64,000 bases of DNA, from positions 1 to 64,000 of the forward strand of contig JAWKLX010000039.1 of the NCBI GenBank assembly GCA_041392505.1, given 5' to 3'. Source of the DNA: UBA6168 sp041392505 (GTDB taxonomy: Bacteria > Bacteroidota > Bacteroidia > Chitinophagales > Saprospiraceae). The position numbers were made by a program, and so were the translations under genes. Positions within the stretch are counted from its first letter, which is position 1. Every line of letters starts with the position of its first letter. The notes beneath the pieces are model-generated. The model was not told where the DNA came from, did not search any database, and was given only the letters and a program-made list of their open reading frames with translations. Shown one piece after another: positions 1-10,709 of this stretch.

Positions 1-981
1 TTTATTGGCAATGGCTATCGCTCCTTATTATTATCCGATTTTTCCCATAATTATTTGTATTTAAAATTAAACTGGCGGGTCTGGCGGTTCCACTACCAGA
101 ATTTATTTGCTGAATTAAATGCAACTTCAGCACAAGCCAATCCAGGCGATAATAATTTGCCGAAAAAATACATGGCAGCGCATTATTTGAGTTTCAATAT
201 TTTGCCAACCATGACCTTCGGTTTCTTCGAAGCGGTTATTTTTGACCGGGCAAATGGGCAATTTGAATTACAATATTTAAACCCAGTTATTTTATACCGT
301 TCGGTAGAGCATTTATTGGACAGTGAAGACAACATTATTGCAGGACTTGATTTTAAATGGAATATTTTGAAAAAAGGCCGCATTTATTCCCAGCTCGTTT
401 TGGATGAATATAAATTCGGGGAACTCACTGGTGGCAATGGTTGGTGGGCCAACAAATTTGGAGTACAAGCAGGCCTACAATGGGTCGATTTATTTAATAT
501 CCCCCAACTTGACATCCGTTTGGAATACAATACTGTCCGGCCTTATACCTACACTTATCGGGCTGCCGAAAGTGCCAGTTATTCCCATTACAACCAGGCT
601 TTAGCGCATCCCTTAGGTGCTAATTTCAAAGAGTCGCTGGCCATTGTCCGCTACCAGCCACATAAACGAATATCGATCGAAGGACGTGCCCTCCGGGCCA
701 GCTATGGGGAAGACCCAACGGGTGAAAATTGGGGAGGGAATATTCTACTCTCCAATGCAACCAGGGAGATGGATTTTGGGAATGAAACTGGACAAGGAAT
801 TGCTACCACTACTACCCTATTGGGCCTCGATCTGAGTTATGAACTTTGGCACAACCTTTACTTTGATGTGCATTATTTTTACAGAGATAAGGAAAGCGCC
901 CTGCCCGAACGTTCGGATAAAGATTCTTTTATCGGGGCGGGTTTTAGGTTGAATGTGGGCAAGTTGCGAAATGATTTTTAG
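1..981 (+). CDS. Wzi-like capsule assembly outer-membrane protein, 3' part
   Basis: The reading frame is open from base 1, so the gene starts outside the window; the visible part is about 326 residues. It opens with FIGNGYRSLLLSDF, the type of motif seen in Bacteroidota proteins of the capsule assembly Wzi family, and continues with alternating aromatic and polar stretches typical of an outer-membrane beta barrel (for example YELWHNLYFDVHYFYRDK near the end). It closes with FRLNVGKLRNDF, a plausible final strand. The family is thought to help bind or organise surface polysaccharide at the outer membrane, which fits the polysaccharide locus that starts about 1.1 kb downstream. The family assignment rests on motif recall and fold appearance; another OmpL/porin-like barrel is possible. 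Confidence 0.65.
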   Translation, partial: FIGNGYRSLLLSDFSHNYLYLKLNWRVWRFHYQNLFAELNATSAQANPGDNNLPKKYMAAHYLSFNILPTMTFGFFEAVIFDRANGQFELQYLNPVILYRSVEHLLDSEDNIIAGLDFKWNILKKGRIYSQLVLDEYKFGELTGGNGWWANKFGVQAGLQWVDLFNIPQLDIRLEYNTVRPYTYTYRAAESASYSHYNQALAHPLGANFKESLAIVRYQPHKRISIEGRALRASYGEDPTGENWGGNILLSNATREMDFGNETGQGIATTTTLLGLDLSYELWHNLYFDVHYFYRDKESALPERSDKDSFIGAGFRLNVGKLRNDF

Positions 982-1036
982 TGGTAATGATCGAATGATT
1001 CCTTACGAAACTATACTATCCTGCGTATTCCTGAAG

Positions 1037-1088
1037 GGTTTCTAAGGGTCTGCGTCGGTTTGAGAACCGACGCAGACCCTTAGAAACC
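1037..1088. repeat. Perfect 24-bp inverted repeat, 4-nt loop
   Basis: Arms at 1037-1060 and 1065-1088 are exact reverse complements around a TGAG loop. It lies 56 bp after the Wzi-like gene. There is no T-run directly after either arm, so it is a poor rho-independent terminator; it looks more like a dispersed REP-type intergenic palindrome. A shorter pair (about 1093-1100 with 1132-1139) follows. Confidence 0.85.
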
Positions 1089-1286
1089 TTGACGGGCCGA
1101 GCAGACCGATGATAAAGGCTTAGCCAACCATTCGGCCCGCATGAAATGATGATGATTTGTTTTTGACCAAATTATTGATTTTCAATTTGCCCCACTTTAA
1201 ACCGCCACCTTTCAGAAGCAAATGCACAAAACCTAAAGTGGTCAAGTATAATTGTTCCAAAAAATGGCTTTCTTATGAAAATTTGC

Positions 1287-1387
1287 GGCGGCGGTGGCGA
1301 AGCCACCGCCGCCTGCCAGGAAGGGGAGAGAAAATTGCAAAGCCGATTTTCTCTCCCTTATTCGGATTGGCCACAGGCCAATCCGAA
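1287..1387. repeat. Cluster of three consecutive perfect 12-bp hairpins
   Basis: Three independent hairpins stand side by side: 1287-1298/1302-1313 (GC-only except one pair, 3-nt loop), 1324-1335/1346-1357 (10-nt loop) and 1361-1372/1376-1387 (3-nt loop). Each has exact 12-bp arms and the three share no sequence. They fill the space before the Uma2 gene; no T-run follows. The rest of 982-1477 shows no convincing gene. Confidence 0.85.
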
Positions 1388-1477
1388 CGGGCCAATTAAA
1401 AGCTAAATTCGTTGCTGTTTTAATTTTATAAGAAAGCCCTTTTGTTCCAAATCCATTAACTTTGAGAAAAAAGAAAA

Positions 1478-2098
1478 ATGATAGCTGTTAAAACCGGACC
1501 TAAAAAAGAGAAAAAACAAGTCGTCCCTGATTATCTTATTTACGAAATGTTGGACGGGATCGCTGTTTATTACCGGGGTTATAAAGATGTGCTGAACAAA
1601 ACAAAAACACTCGAAGAAATCATGGCATATCGAGATTTACCATGGTTTATTATCAATCTATTAAAAGACTATTTCCAGCCTATATTTGGCAAAAAGTACT
1701 GGGTATGGTCTGGGGAAGGAGGCCTTCATGTTGGTCATCGTTCAAACCCGTCACTGGATTTTGTCATCTTACCTAAAAGCGCTTTTTCATACAAAAAAGC
1801 AAAAAATAAATACATAGACACTCCTCCTTTAGTGGTGATAGAAGTTGATACAAAAGCTGACATAGAGGATCTGCCATTTACAGGTACAGAATACGTTCAA
1901 AAAAAAAACCAAGAATTAATTGATTTTGGTGTGGCCGAAGTAGTATGGTTTTTCACACAAACAGAAAAAGTCATGGTCGCCCGCCCCAATCAACCTTGGC
2001 TAACAGTTGATTGGAAAGATACCATCGAGATAATGAGCCATCCCTTCTCCCTCCAAAATATTATTAAAGAAAGCGAAGTCCCCACAACAACGGAATAA
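1478..2098 (+). CDS. Uma2 family (DUF820) PD-(D/E)XK nuclease-like protein
   Basis: A 206-residue protein. Near the middle it has PSLDFVILPK and then PPLVVIEVDTKAD, matching the Asp and Glu-x-Asp/Lys pattern of the PD-(D/E)XK restriction-endonuclease fold of Uma2 proteins. The family's YxxKxxxLIxxGVxEVW-type segment follows as YVQKKNQELIDFGVAEVVWF. Length is typical (about 190-210). Uma2 proteins are abundant in cyanobacteria and Bacteroidota, and their physiological role is unclear. It ends 30 bp before manC but shows no functional link to it. The start ATG is preceded by an A-rich stretch rather than a Shine-Dalgarno, as usual in this phylum. Confidence 0.8.
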   Translation: MIAVKTGPKKEKKQVVPDYLIYEMLDGIAVYYRGYKDVLNKTKTLEEIMAYRDLPWFIINLLKDYFQPIFGKKYWVWSGEGGLHVGHRSNPSLDFVILPKSAFSYKKAKNKYIDTPPLVVIEVDTKADIEDLPFTGTEYVQKKNQELIDFGVAEVVWFFTQTEKVMVARPNQPWLTVDWKDTIEIMSHPFSLQNIIKESEVPTTTE

Positions 2099-2128
2099 TA
2101 CCCAATACCTCAATACATAATACTACTC

Positions 2129-3325
2129 ATGACCAACCCATCAAATAACACTTACGTAGCCATCATGGCCGGCGGCATCGGTAGCCGCTTTTGGCCAGCC
2201 AGCAGGGAAGCCCGTCCCAAACAGTTCATGGATATTCTGGGAGTCGGCAAATCACTGATCCGACTGACTTTTGAGCGATTCCTAAAATTATGCCCGGCGG
2301 AAAATATTTTCATCGTCACCAATGGCATTTACAAGGATTTGGTCAAAGAACATCTGCCAGAAATAACGGACAACCAAATATTATGCGAACCCTCCCGTAA
2401 CAACACAGGGCCATGCGTTGCCTACACCTCCTTCAAGCTGCACGCCTTAAATCCTGACGCTAATTTTGTGGTGGCCCCTTCTGATCATATTATATTAAAA
2501 GAAGAGGCTTTCGTTGACCTGCTTAACCAAGCTTTGGATTTTATCGCTACGAATGAAGCCATCGTAACCTTGGGGATTGAACCAAGCCGACCAGATACCG
2601 GCTATGGGTATATAAATTTTGCCAAAGAGAACAGGGCGGACGCCATCTGTAAAGTGAAAAGTTTCCGTGAAAAACCTGATCTGGCCACCGCCCAAGAATA
2701 TGTTGCAAGTGGTAATTATTTATGGAACGCAGGTATTTTTGTGTGGAGTGCGAAAACCATACTGAAGGCCTTTGAAGAGCTGTCCCCGGACATTTACCAC
2801 ATACTTTCAGCTGGGTCGAGTCAATATAACACCTCTGAGGAACAAGCATTTATAAACACCGCCTACCCTACCACTCCCAATATTTCTGTGGATTATGCGA
2901 TTTTAGAAAAATCGCATAATGTATACACCCTCCCTGCTGACATTGGCTGGAGCGACTTGGGGACTTGGGCTTCGCTGCATGAGGAGAGTGATAAAGACGA
3001 AAACGGAAATGTCCTACAAGGGAACATCATCACGAAAAACGTTGCAGATAGTTTGATTCGGATGCCAGCCGGTAAGTTGGCTGTCATTAACGGGCTGGAA
3101 GGGTTCATTATCGTTGACGAAGGGGATGTACTGTTGATTTGGCCGAAAGCGGAAGAGCAAGGGATTAAAGCGATGACGGAAGTGATCGGGAGCGTCATGG
3201 GGGCAGTTTTCGTAAATAAACACAACAGTAAATTCATTGAGAAAGCAAAATCTCCACTATTTTATTTGTCGCCAACCAATCCATGGCACTCTACAAATTC
3301 AGGATGGGAGCAATGCAGTCCATAA
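2129..3325 (+). CDS. manC: Mannose-1-phosphate guanylyltransferase, 3' end frameshifted
   Basis: Makes GDP-mannose from mannose-1-phosphate and GTP for surface glycans. The nucleotidyltransferase signature is at residues 14-31 (MAGGIGSRFWP followed by RPKQF), then FVVAPSDHII (sugar-nucleotide Asp), GYGYI, VKSFREKP and LWNAGIF, all classic for the GMP-PMI family without the isomerase domain. The literal frame runs to 398 residues, longer than the usual about 360. Adding one G to GGG at 3188-3190 would give a natural ending IGERHGGSFRK with a stop at 3217-3219. The last 35 codons of the literal frame are therefore probably not real and overlap the start of the next gene. It is the first gene of the polysaccharide locus. 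Confidence 0.88.
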   Translation: MTNPSNNTYVAIMAGGIGSRFWPASREARPKQFMDILGVGKSLIRLTFERFLKLCPAENIFIVTNGIYKDLVKEHLPEITDNQILCEPSRNNTGPCVAYTSFKLHALNPDANFVVAPSDHIILKEEAFVDLLNQALDFIATNEAIVTLGIEPSRPDTGYGYINFAKENRADAICKVKSFREKPDLATAQEYVASGNYLWNAGIFVWSAKTILKAFEELSPDIYHILSAGSSQYNTSEEQAFINTAYPTTPNISVDYAILEKSHNVYTLPADIGWSDLGTWASLHEESDKDENGNVLQGNIITKNVADSLIRMPAGKLAVINGLEGFIIVDEGDVLLIWPKAEEQGIKAMTEVIGSVMGAVFVNKHNSKFIEKAKSPLFYLSPTNPWHSTNSGWEQCSP

Positions 3326-4348
3326 AAAAAGTTGGGAATACGGGCTGTAGCCGTCGCCCCCACCGGATGCCTACAGCGATAAAATAAAGAAAGCCGGTTT
3401 AGAATTCGTACCTATAAAAATGGCTGCCAACCAGATAAGTGTATATAAGGATGTGTTGTTTTTTTTGGCATCTCTACCAATTGTTCCGGCGTTTCAAGCC
3501 CGATCTGGTCTTAACTATACCGTGAAAATCAACATCTTCGGCAATCTAGGCTGCCTGGTTGGGCCGGGAAAATTCCTACCATTTCCATTGTGCCCGACGG
3601 GGATTTTCCTTTCAGCACAAGGGCTGGCTCTTTAGTCTCGTTAAGACCCTGTACAAAATATCCCTGTCGCCCGCCCGAGCTGTCTGGTTTTTGAATGAAG
3701 AGGACCGGCAATTTTTTGCATCACAAAATATTGAAACCAGTTAAAACCAAGTTACTACCTGGCGAAGGCATCAACACCTCTTTTACCTTCCCCAGCCAGC
3801 AAAAGATTAACCTCGCCAACCACCATACTTTTTTGTTATCCGGCAGGATGTTATGGGAAAAAGGCGTGGAGATTTGTGGCGGCAGTCTCGATCGTCCGAC
3901 TATTGATACCCTATGACGCAGTTTCATCTGCTGGTTTGTGGATGCAAAGACAAAAGGATTGTCCCTATTGAAACTATCCACCATCGGGTGGCAGAAGGCA
4001 CGGTCAGCTTTGTGGGTGTCACGGAAGATGTCCGTCCTTTTTCCACCAGGCCGATTGTTTTGTGCTGCCATCCTACTACGGAGAGGGGCTTCCCCCGAAC
4101 CACTTCGAAGCGGCCAGTATGGGCATTCCCGTCATCACCACTGACCACCGTGGCTGTCGCCGCAAGGGTTATCCCCCGTGAAAATGGTTTTTGTTCGCCC
4201 CAGAACCCGGAGGAACTGGCCCATAAAATGTTGGAATTTATTGAGCTACCGCTTGAAAAACGAAAAAATGGGCGAACGAGGACGGCAGATGGTACGAGAT
4301 CAATTTGAAGAAAAATTAGTGGTCGATATTTACCTGCAAAATAGGTGA
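3236..4348 (+). pseudogene. Glycosyltransferase family 4 (WfgS/WcaA-like GT-B), multiply frameshifted
   Basis: The pieces line up in family order across three frames. N-terminal ILFV and MALYKFRMG give way to AVAPPDAYSDKIKKAG and VKINIFGNLGC. Next come GFSFQHKGWLFSLVKTLYK and FLNEEDRQFF (acceptor side). Then FLLSGRMLWEKGVE marks the start of the donor domain, followed by VAEGTVSFVGVTEDVRPF, ASMGIPVITTDHRGC and ENGF. It ends EEKLVVDIYLQNR with a stop at 4346-4348. The whole of a roughly 370-residue enzyme is present, but at least four indels break it. It would act at the cytoplasmic face in glycan assembly. Either a dead gene or a badly read one; coordinates of the 5' end are inferred. Confidence 0.7.
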
Positions 4349-4475
4349 GGAAATCTTATCAATAAAACCACCGACTCTTTCCGCTGTCTCTGCAAAAGAA
4401 AATAAGGTTTCTGTGGAAAATAGTAATTGACCAACAAACCGTGCCAGCCTTTAAATTAGCCGGATAAAAAACCAG

Positions 4476-5846
4476 ATGTTGCACGTACTACTCGACAATA
4501 ATCACCACGAGCGGCGATACGCAACGGCAACTATTTTTGGAAGATTTTCTGGGGCTGTCCACGTCCATTGCTTTCGGACCGACTTTATATTCTTTAGAAA
4601 TTACCTTACCCAATGGTAAGCGATTGTGCTTTTCGGATCATTTTTTTCAACAGTTTCCAACCCTACCCTACCTGTCTCCATCAAAATCTACCTCAAAAAA
4701 TAGTATTTGCCCGCAAAGACCAAAACTGTTTTTAACCGAAAACGACCTGCCCATCATTTTTGGTGATGCCAGCATTCAGGTAGCAGAAACCAAATTACCT
4801 TGCGGCGCTAGCCATCCTTGCTTCCACCTTTTTATGCTGACGCGGTGGGAGGAATATGTCAACCCGTCAGAGACCATCATGGACGTTTTCCGCCATGCCG
4901 CCGTCGCCGTACAAAATAATTTCATCCACCGGACCCGTTGTCAACGAATATGTGGAGATGCTGTGGGGGATGCCGGTTTATTTGGGGGTGGAGGAGGTGC
5001 GGAGGGAGCGGAAGTATCAGGTTTATCTGACCCACGATGTAGATGCTGCTTTGCTTCGGCCAAACCTTTTTGTTTTTATAAAAATTGGCGGGGATCTCCT
5101 GAAAAGGAAAAGCACTTCTCTTACTGTCACTTCTTTTACAGACTATTTAAACTTTAGCTTAAAAAAAGGAAAGACCCTACGACACCTTCGACTTTTTCAT
5201 GGAGATAGCCGAAAAGCAGGATTACAGGCTCATTTTTACTTCTCCCTCAGCGGCGGCAGCAAGACTCTGTGAAGATAAGATCAGGTTTCCATCATCCGTT
5301 TGTGTCAGAACTCCTGCGGAAAATAAACGACTGGCAACACCTCATCGGCATCCACCCCAGTTTCTTCACAGTTTCCTCGGATGAGAAAATATTTACCGCC
5401 GAGTTGGAGACATTGAGAAAAGTCAGTCAAATACGGAAGGCAACATTTCCTCCGGTTTAAAATACCTGACACCCAAGTGCTGTGGGAAAGAAATAACTTG
5501 CTCTGGGAAAGCTCCTGTATTATCCCGATGCACCGCCGCTGTGGTACTTGTTATGACTATCCGGTCTTCGACATTCTGAACGCCAACAATTAACGGTCCA
5601 GAAATGCCGCTAACTGCAATGGAAGTTTCCTGGCAGGAATATAAACGAGCAGCAAATGCTATTCTCCAAATCAGCTCATGCTGGGTTCAATTAAAAATAT
5701 GGGCGGCAACTTTGTACTGCTGTGGCATAATACCGCTTTTTACCAGACGGTATGGGAACGGGAAGATTAGCGGTTTGCGGAGGCTATTATGCCGGATTCG
5801 GATAAGATGCGGATACCAACGCTTTTTCCCAAGTCAATTTTTTTAG
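4476..5846 (+). pseudogene. Polysaccharide deacetylase-like protein, frameshifted
   Basis: The presumed start is the ATG at 4476 (MLHVLLDNNHHERRY). It continues through FEDFLGLSTSIAFGPTLY, LTRWEEYVNP and PVVNEYVEMLW to YLTHDVDAA, the metal-binding His-Asp-Val-Asp region of bacterial deacetylases with an extra N-terminal domain. The pieces change frame at about 4930, 5190, 5280 and 5450. The C-terminal GGNFVLLWHN-type ending appears around 5700-5740. Such enzymes remove acetyl or related groups from sugars and commonly sit in exopolysaccharide loci of Bacteroidota. The gene converges on the minus-strand GT4 and their 3' ends overlap slightly. The exact 3' end cannot be fixed because the last frame is uncertain. 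Confidence 0.6.
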
Positions 5847-6918
5847 CGTAATGTATTATCCTTTCTCTGGTCTTATTATCTTTTATAATGTCCTGATAAA
5901 ATTTTACAATGTCGTTGAAATCTATCGGGGAATTGTTGAAAATATTTTACCCATCCCAAGTCAGGAAATCCAAGCTCCTTGGGTAGAGAGAATAAAGGTA
6001 AACCTGATGCACAATAAGAGCGATGTTTGAGCGAGGAGTCTATTTGTAGCCTTTTCTAAAAATAGCTAAAGTGCCAATCCCAATGTCCGCTTGGATTAAA
6101 TGCTCTTTCATGTCCTTATACGGCAAACTTGGCAATATTTCCACGTTATTAGCTAACCCCAAATTTGTTATAGTTTGCTTATATAATACAATATTTCCAT
6201 CACCGATAATTTTGAGTTTTATGTTTTGTCGCTCCCCTTTTTGCTTTTTAAACTCAGAAAAACCCAATAACAGGCGATCAAGTCCATGCCAGTAAGCCCA
6301 GGTACCAATGGCCACGAGTTGAATGAAATCCCCATTCTCTGATTTTTGAATTGAATATTCCAATGGATTATTTAAAAGTCCGTTCGTTATCCGAATCGTT
6401 GGAATATCAAAGATTTTTTTTTGGATTCCAACATGTACAATATAGTCAATATATTTCTTTAGCTCTAACTGAAAATGAGCATCAATATAATATTGAATTT
6501 TTCTGAGGATTCCCTTTTTTTCTAAATGGTATGGGAACGTCGGAACTTCCAAAACTATAAATGATAATGGATTATTATTTTTTATCTTTTTGAACGTATT
6601 GATCAAGTCTGGATGCGATAATTCGTATCGAAAATAAAACAGATCGTAATTTTCTATTTTAATTAATTTTCTGAACAAAGATTGTAGCCCCCAGAAAAAA
6701 TAGATAAATTTCAACATTTTAAACTTCCGAAACCTGAATGTATAAATCTGTTTTTCATTTATATAAACCCCATGATCGTCGAGCCAAAAATAATCTACCG
6801 TCCAACCTATATTTCTGAGAGCCTTTATTTGAGCCGCACATTTTTGTACCACCCCAGCGTTTGCCGACAAACTTTGATTGACCCGACAATAAAAAAGTGC
6901 TTTTTGTTTTTCCATCAT
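5787..6918 (-). pseudogene. Glycosyltransferase family 4, C-terminus frameshifted
   Basis: The intact N-terminal 292 residues (6918 down to 6040) start MMEKQKALFYCRV. They include LRNIGWTVDYFWLDDHG, ITNGLLNNP, VAIGTWAYWHGLDRLL (start of the donor Rossmann domain), LKIIGDGN and IQADIGIGTLAIFRKG. The frame then stops at a TAG, but the other frames continue with family-like sequence (YCASGLPF, SPIDFNDIVKFYQDIIKD, TWEKALVSASYPNPA) to a stop at 5787-5789. The gene is thus essentially complete apart from indels near 6045 and 5930. Its start overlaps the last base of the FemAB-like gene's stop codon, so both belong to one operon. Confidence 0.7.
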
Positions 6919-7825
6919 TACGACTTAAGAAACGCTCGCACCGCATACAGCAAGCGGTTGGAACATTTGTATAACTGGTGGATGGGTTTGCGCTCGGCGC
7001 CGAAGGCCCGGAAAACCGGCTCAATGTGGGGAAGCATGCTGCCTTCAAAATTGTACCTTTTGCCCATTTTGAAAGCTTCCTGAATGGTGTGCCAGAGGAG
7101 GAGTTGAGCAGCACCCTGAGAACCTACATTTTTATCCAAACAAGGAAGCCAGTAATAGGAAGTGTTGTTGTCCCAGATCATGTAAACTGCTGCAGCTGCA
7201 AGTCCTTCCTGGTTTAGCACCCAATAAATTTTACCGGCTTGTTTCGACTGAATTGCTGCATGCAACTCCTTAAAAATTTTTCTTGTGCTTTATTAATGAA
7301 ACATTTTGCCGTTTCCATCGTGATTAAAAAACAACATAAAAATCATCATCATTGTTGTTCTCAGAAATCGAGAGAAAAGTTTACCGGCCTTTCTAACTGT
7401 GGTACGCTCTTTCATCTTTTCAAATACCCTCTCAGGGTCTGATTCTATTCAAAACATAAGTGTAGCGAGTGGATTAAGTTTGAAACCCCGCCAGTAAAAT
7501 GGCAACCAGTTTTGTAATTGTTCAGGATTTGATGGTAATAGGTAACTTTGGGTAGTTGGTTGATGAGTTCTCCTATTACCTTGGTCCAAAGCTAGCGGTA
7601 GTGTGGAGACGTTTAGAGCAACTACTGTAATCAAGCCAAACCCCCAAGTAAGGAGTGAACAGTGGAGTGCGGATTATTCTGAACCAAAATAACTGGTTAA
7701 ATAGTACGGTAGAACACCTACTACTTCTCCATTGTTAAGCTCAAAGTACAAATGCCCCATTCGCCATATTTACATACTGCATCAAGCCACCATGAAGTGA
7801 AAAAAATTGGTAAATTCGCTTTCAT
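6918..7825 (-). pseudogene. FemAB-like / GNAT peptidyl- or sugar-acyltransferase, frameshifted
   Basis: The C-terminal part (7265 to 6918) reads KIYWVLNQEGLAAAAVYM, YYWLPCLD and GKRYNFEGSMLPHIEP, typical of the FemAB/BioF2-like acetyltransferase domain found in polysaccharide loci. Upstream in other frames are LPFYWRGFK at about 7475-7500 and an N-terminus starting at ATG 7825 (MKANLPIFFTSWWLDAVC, then YGEWGICTLSL), a usual FemAB opening. About 300 residues in total, normal for the family. At least three indels break it. It probably adds an amino-acid or acyl group to a glycan precursor; substrate unknown. Confidence 0.65.
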
Positions 7826-7846
7826 AATTTGTTGCTAAACAAATGG

Positions 7847-8872
7847 TTATTGACAAATTCTACAAAAAAACCGACTAAGGTCAATTTCGTTTTCATATTG
7901 ATAGATAATATTCTGGATAGACTCACCAACATGATACTCTTTGCTGATCACCCCTACCTTGTTAAATCTTCTAATTTCATTTATTGAATGAGTCACTTCG
8001 TTAATCCTCCAATTTCTCTACAATTATAATACTATATTACGTATAACTCGGAATAATTACCAAATCAGAATTACTAAAATATTATCATATTCCATATTGG
8101 ATATCCTATTCGAAAAAAATTCTATATTGAATCTCTCATTACCGATAGACTGAAATTTATTTAATATTGTATAAGCATAGCCGCCCTTAGTATGCCCTAA
8201 AAAAAACAATTTAACACTTTTATTCAAAAGGTGAACTATAGCTTTAAAAGCTAAATAAATTGAGTAGTAGTTCTTAGTTCTACTTGTAATTGCTCCAGGA
8301 ATAACAATATTTATCTCGTTTTTCTGCATTTTAGACAAGGAGGAGATATTAGGCAAATCATAAGGAATACAAGGAAAAAGTTTAAATTCTTTCCCCGAAT
8401 TTAAACCCATCATATATTCTGCTATTGTATTGTTCTGAAATGTTACAAATTCAATTCTTTTTAAAATTTTCTTCCTAAAATAGTAATCCATTTTAAAAAA
8501 GGACTTAAAGAAACGAGCTACGTCTTTAAATTCTGTGAAAACAATATTTTGGTAATAATTAAACCAAAAGTTTCCGTTAAATACTACCAATACAGACTTT
8601 TTCAACCAACTTTGATTTGAAAAATATCTAAACCATTTCTCTATTGCAACTATAATAATTAAGTCAGCTTCTTCAATAATTCGAACATTATCAGATAAAA
8701 AATCCGGTATTGACTGATTGTTTTTAGGGCTATGAATTTTATTCTGATCAAACTCAATCAATTCTTTTCCATTTTTAGCAACAAGGGCAACAACATCTTG
8801 ATTAAGATAAGCGTGCAGAAAACTTCTAAGTACTTCTGTGTGATTATTGACCTCTATTAATAAAATCTTCAT
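7847..8872 (-). pseudogene. GT-B-like glycosyltransferase, C-terminus frameshifted
   Basis: An open stretch of 271 residues (8872-8057) begins MKILLIEVNNHTEV. It contains ADLIIIVAIEKWF, LFPCIPYDLP and NIVIPGAITSRTKNYYSIY, which looks like the donor-domain first strand and loop of a GT-B fold, then KLFFLGHTKGG. It ends abnormally at NILVILIW. Downstream, another frame carries HSINEIRRFNKVGVISKEY and ENEIDLSRFFCRICQ to a stop at 7847-7849. The start overlaps the preceding gene's TGA (ATGA junction). No specific family is recognised, so the glycosyltransferase call is from fold appearance and context. The region is noticeably AT-rich. Confidence 0.5.
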
Positions 8873-9829
8873 TGAATGGGCCGCTTTTTAAAAAAAGTTG
8901 TAATTATATAAACCATATTTAAATAAGTATCAAACCCAAGTAGACGAATAAAAATAATTTTCCTGAAGGGCACAATTCCTAAAGTGAGGACAGGGCTGTA
9001 TTTTACTCCAAGTATTTTATTTTTAAATTTAATTGCTAAATGCTTATCGATACGACTTAAATAAATCAAGTATTTCAAAATTATCAGCTCTAATTTATCT
9101 CGGTATTTCACATAATAAAAATAATTCTTTTCTTTTAAATATTGCAAGGCATTAACCCGCACCTCCAACTTAGATTTAAAGCATTCTATATTGAGTGACT
9201 TGCTAATCTGTCCATTTAATCGTTCTCGCCATATTGTATTTACCGCATTGTCTATAACAACTCCCTTAAAATTTGTAGTGGATAGGACTCTAAAAATGAT
9301 ATCTATATCTTGGCCGGCTGATAGATGTTCATCCCATCCTTTTATAGAAGAAAGTGGGCTTTTTTTAAATTTGAACCAGTATAGCCCAATTTTGAATTTA
9401 AAGTTGCAATTATATTATCATCATCTGACGGGTGCACAAGAAGCACTCAACAGCTTACTTAATAAAAAATCAACATATACCCTGCAATTATAACACTTCC
9501 ATATCCTTGAATTAGCTTAACTTGATGATCAATCTTCTGGCATCAACAAATCATCCGCATCCAAAAACTGCAACCACTCTCTTGGCGACGGACATACCCT
9601 GATTCCTCGCCGCAGGTGCACCCTGCTTTTCTCTTCCAATACCGTAAGTCCGGATACTGCCGTTCATAGTCTTTCAGAATGGTTAGCAGTTTTATCTGTT
9701 GAATTATTGTCTACGGCAATGATTTCGATAGGGCGGTAGGTTTGTGCGATCGCAGATTCGAGACACTCCGCAACATAGTCTTCTACGTTGTAGCAGGGGG
9801 ATGATGATGGAGACGAGGATAGAATTCAT
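8869..9829 (-). pseudogene. Glycosyltransferase family 2, frameshifted
   Basis: Starts at ATG 9829 as MNSILVSIIIP, continuing in shifted frames with YNVEDYVAECLESAIAQTYR, IEIIAVDNNSTD and REWLQFLDADDLLMPE (about 9600-9540). These are the GT-A nucleotide-binding segments and the DxD metal motif of GT2. The rest runs through a region with three short open frames and ends as FDTYLNMVYIITTFFKKRPIQ with a TGA at 8869-8871 overlapping the next gene's ATG. About 320 codons in all, normal for GT2. It would transfer a sugar from a nucleotide donor to the growing repeat unit at the inner membrane. Confidence 0.65.
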
Positions 9830-10709
9830 TTGAAAGGTTGACTATTTGACCAACTGAAAAGTATAGGTGACACAACGTCCCACACCATATTCTGCCAATA
9901 ATATCTTTTTATTGACAATTAACTTTCCTTTCGAAAGCAATTGGCATTTTAATTAACCTCCAAAAAAGAGCGGAAAAATAACCAGCTGATTTGTAATAAA
10001 TTTGGCTCACCGGAAAAGCGTTGTCCGTCTCGGCCATGAGCATACCAACTCTGCAAATGCCAGGACAACTTCAATTTATGCGGCAACACTGCGTGGTCAA
10101 TTTTTAATTCCGGATCGAAGCCAAGTTTGTAGCCCATATCTAAAAGTTTGCGTTGTAAAAAATCTTCCTCACCGTAGCCGATTTTTTAGTTCTGCCATGC
10201 CAAAATCGACTGGAAATCTCAGCCTTTTCAAAACTTTTTAATCAAAAAAATTGCCACCCGAAAGCTCCGGCGCTTCAATCGGCCCAACTGTTTCCTTAAA
10301 GGTATCTTCGTTCCAAAGCTTTCATCTATTCAATTTGGTTTCCCGAAGGGAAACCGCTACAATACATGCCACCGAAACAGTCAAAATCAAAGTTTCTTAT
10401 AACCCAAGTGCCCGTTCGATATAGCCGGGCTGCAAACGGGAATCATCATCTATATAGCATGTTTCATCCACCTTCGGCCTCTTTTGCACCTCGGTTTCAA
10501 GTATGGCTGAGTCCGATCTGTGGCTCGAATTGATAATTTACTGGATAATTTGCGGTAGTCGATTGCGTGCCATCGGTTGAAGCATTATCAATGACCAAAA
10601 TTTCTACTTTACAATATTTACGATATTTATTTGTAGATTGTAAAAACATATCTAACATATTGACTCTATTTCGGTAATAAACAATTAATGAAATTTTCAC
10701 TATTTTCAT
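9826..10709 (-). pseudogene. Glycosyltransferase family 2, frameshifted
   Basis: N-terminus from ATG 10709: ISLIVYYRNRVNMLDMFLQS, VEILVIDNASTDGT, FEPQIGLSHT. Later frames carry a Y-I-D-D-D-type DxD segment near 10440, then FDFDCFGGMY, EAPELSGGNFF, FPVDFGMA and MGYKLGFDPELKIDHAV (10137 downward), the usual acceptor-side order of GT2. The probable end overlaps the next GT2 start (ATGA at 9826-9829). Nearly the entire enzyme is present but at least five indels interrupt it. Function in polysaccharide repeat-unit synthesis is inferred from location. Confidence 0.65.

Noticed and set aside
1157..1399. 80-codon frame over the three-hairpin cluster
   Set aside because: Its sequence is dictated by the palindromes and has no protein-like pattern.
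2129..3325. Bifunctional GMP-isomerase (ManC/ManA fusion)
   Set aside because: The extra C-terminal residues are not cupin-like and are explained by a one-base shift near 3190.
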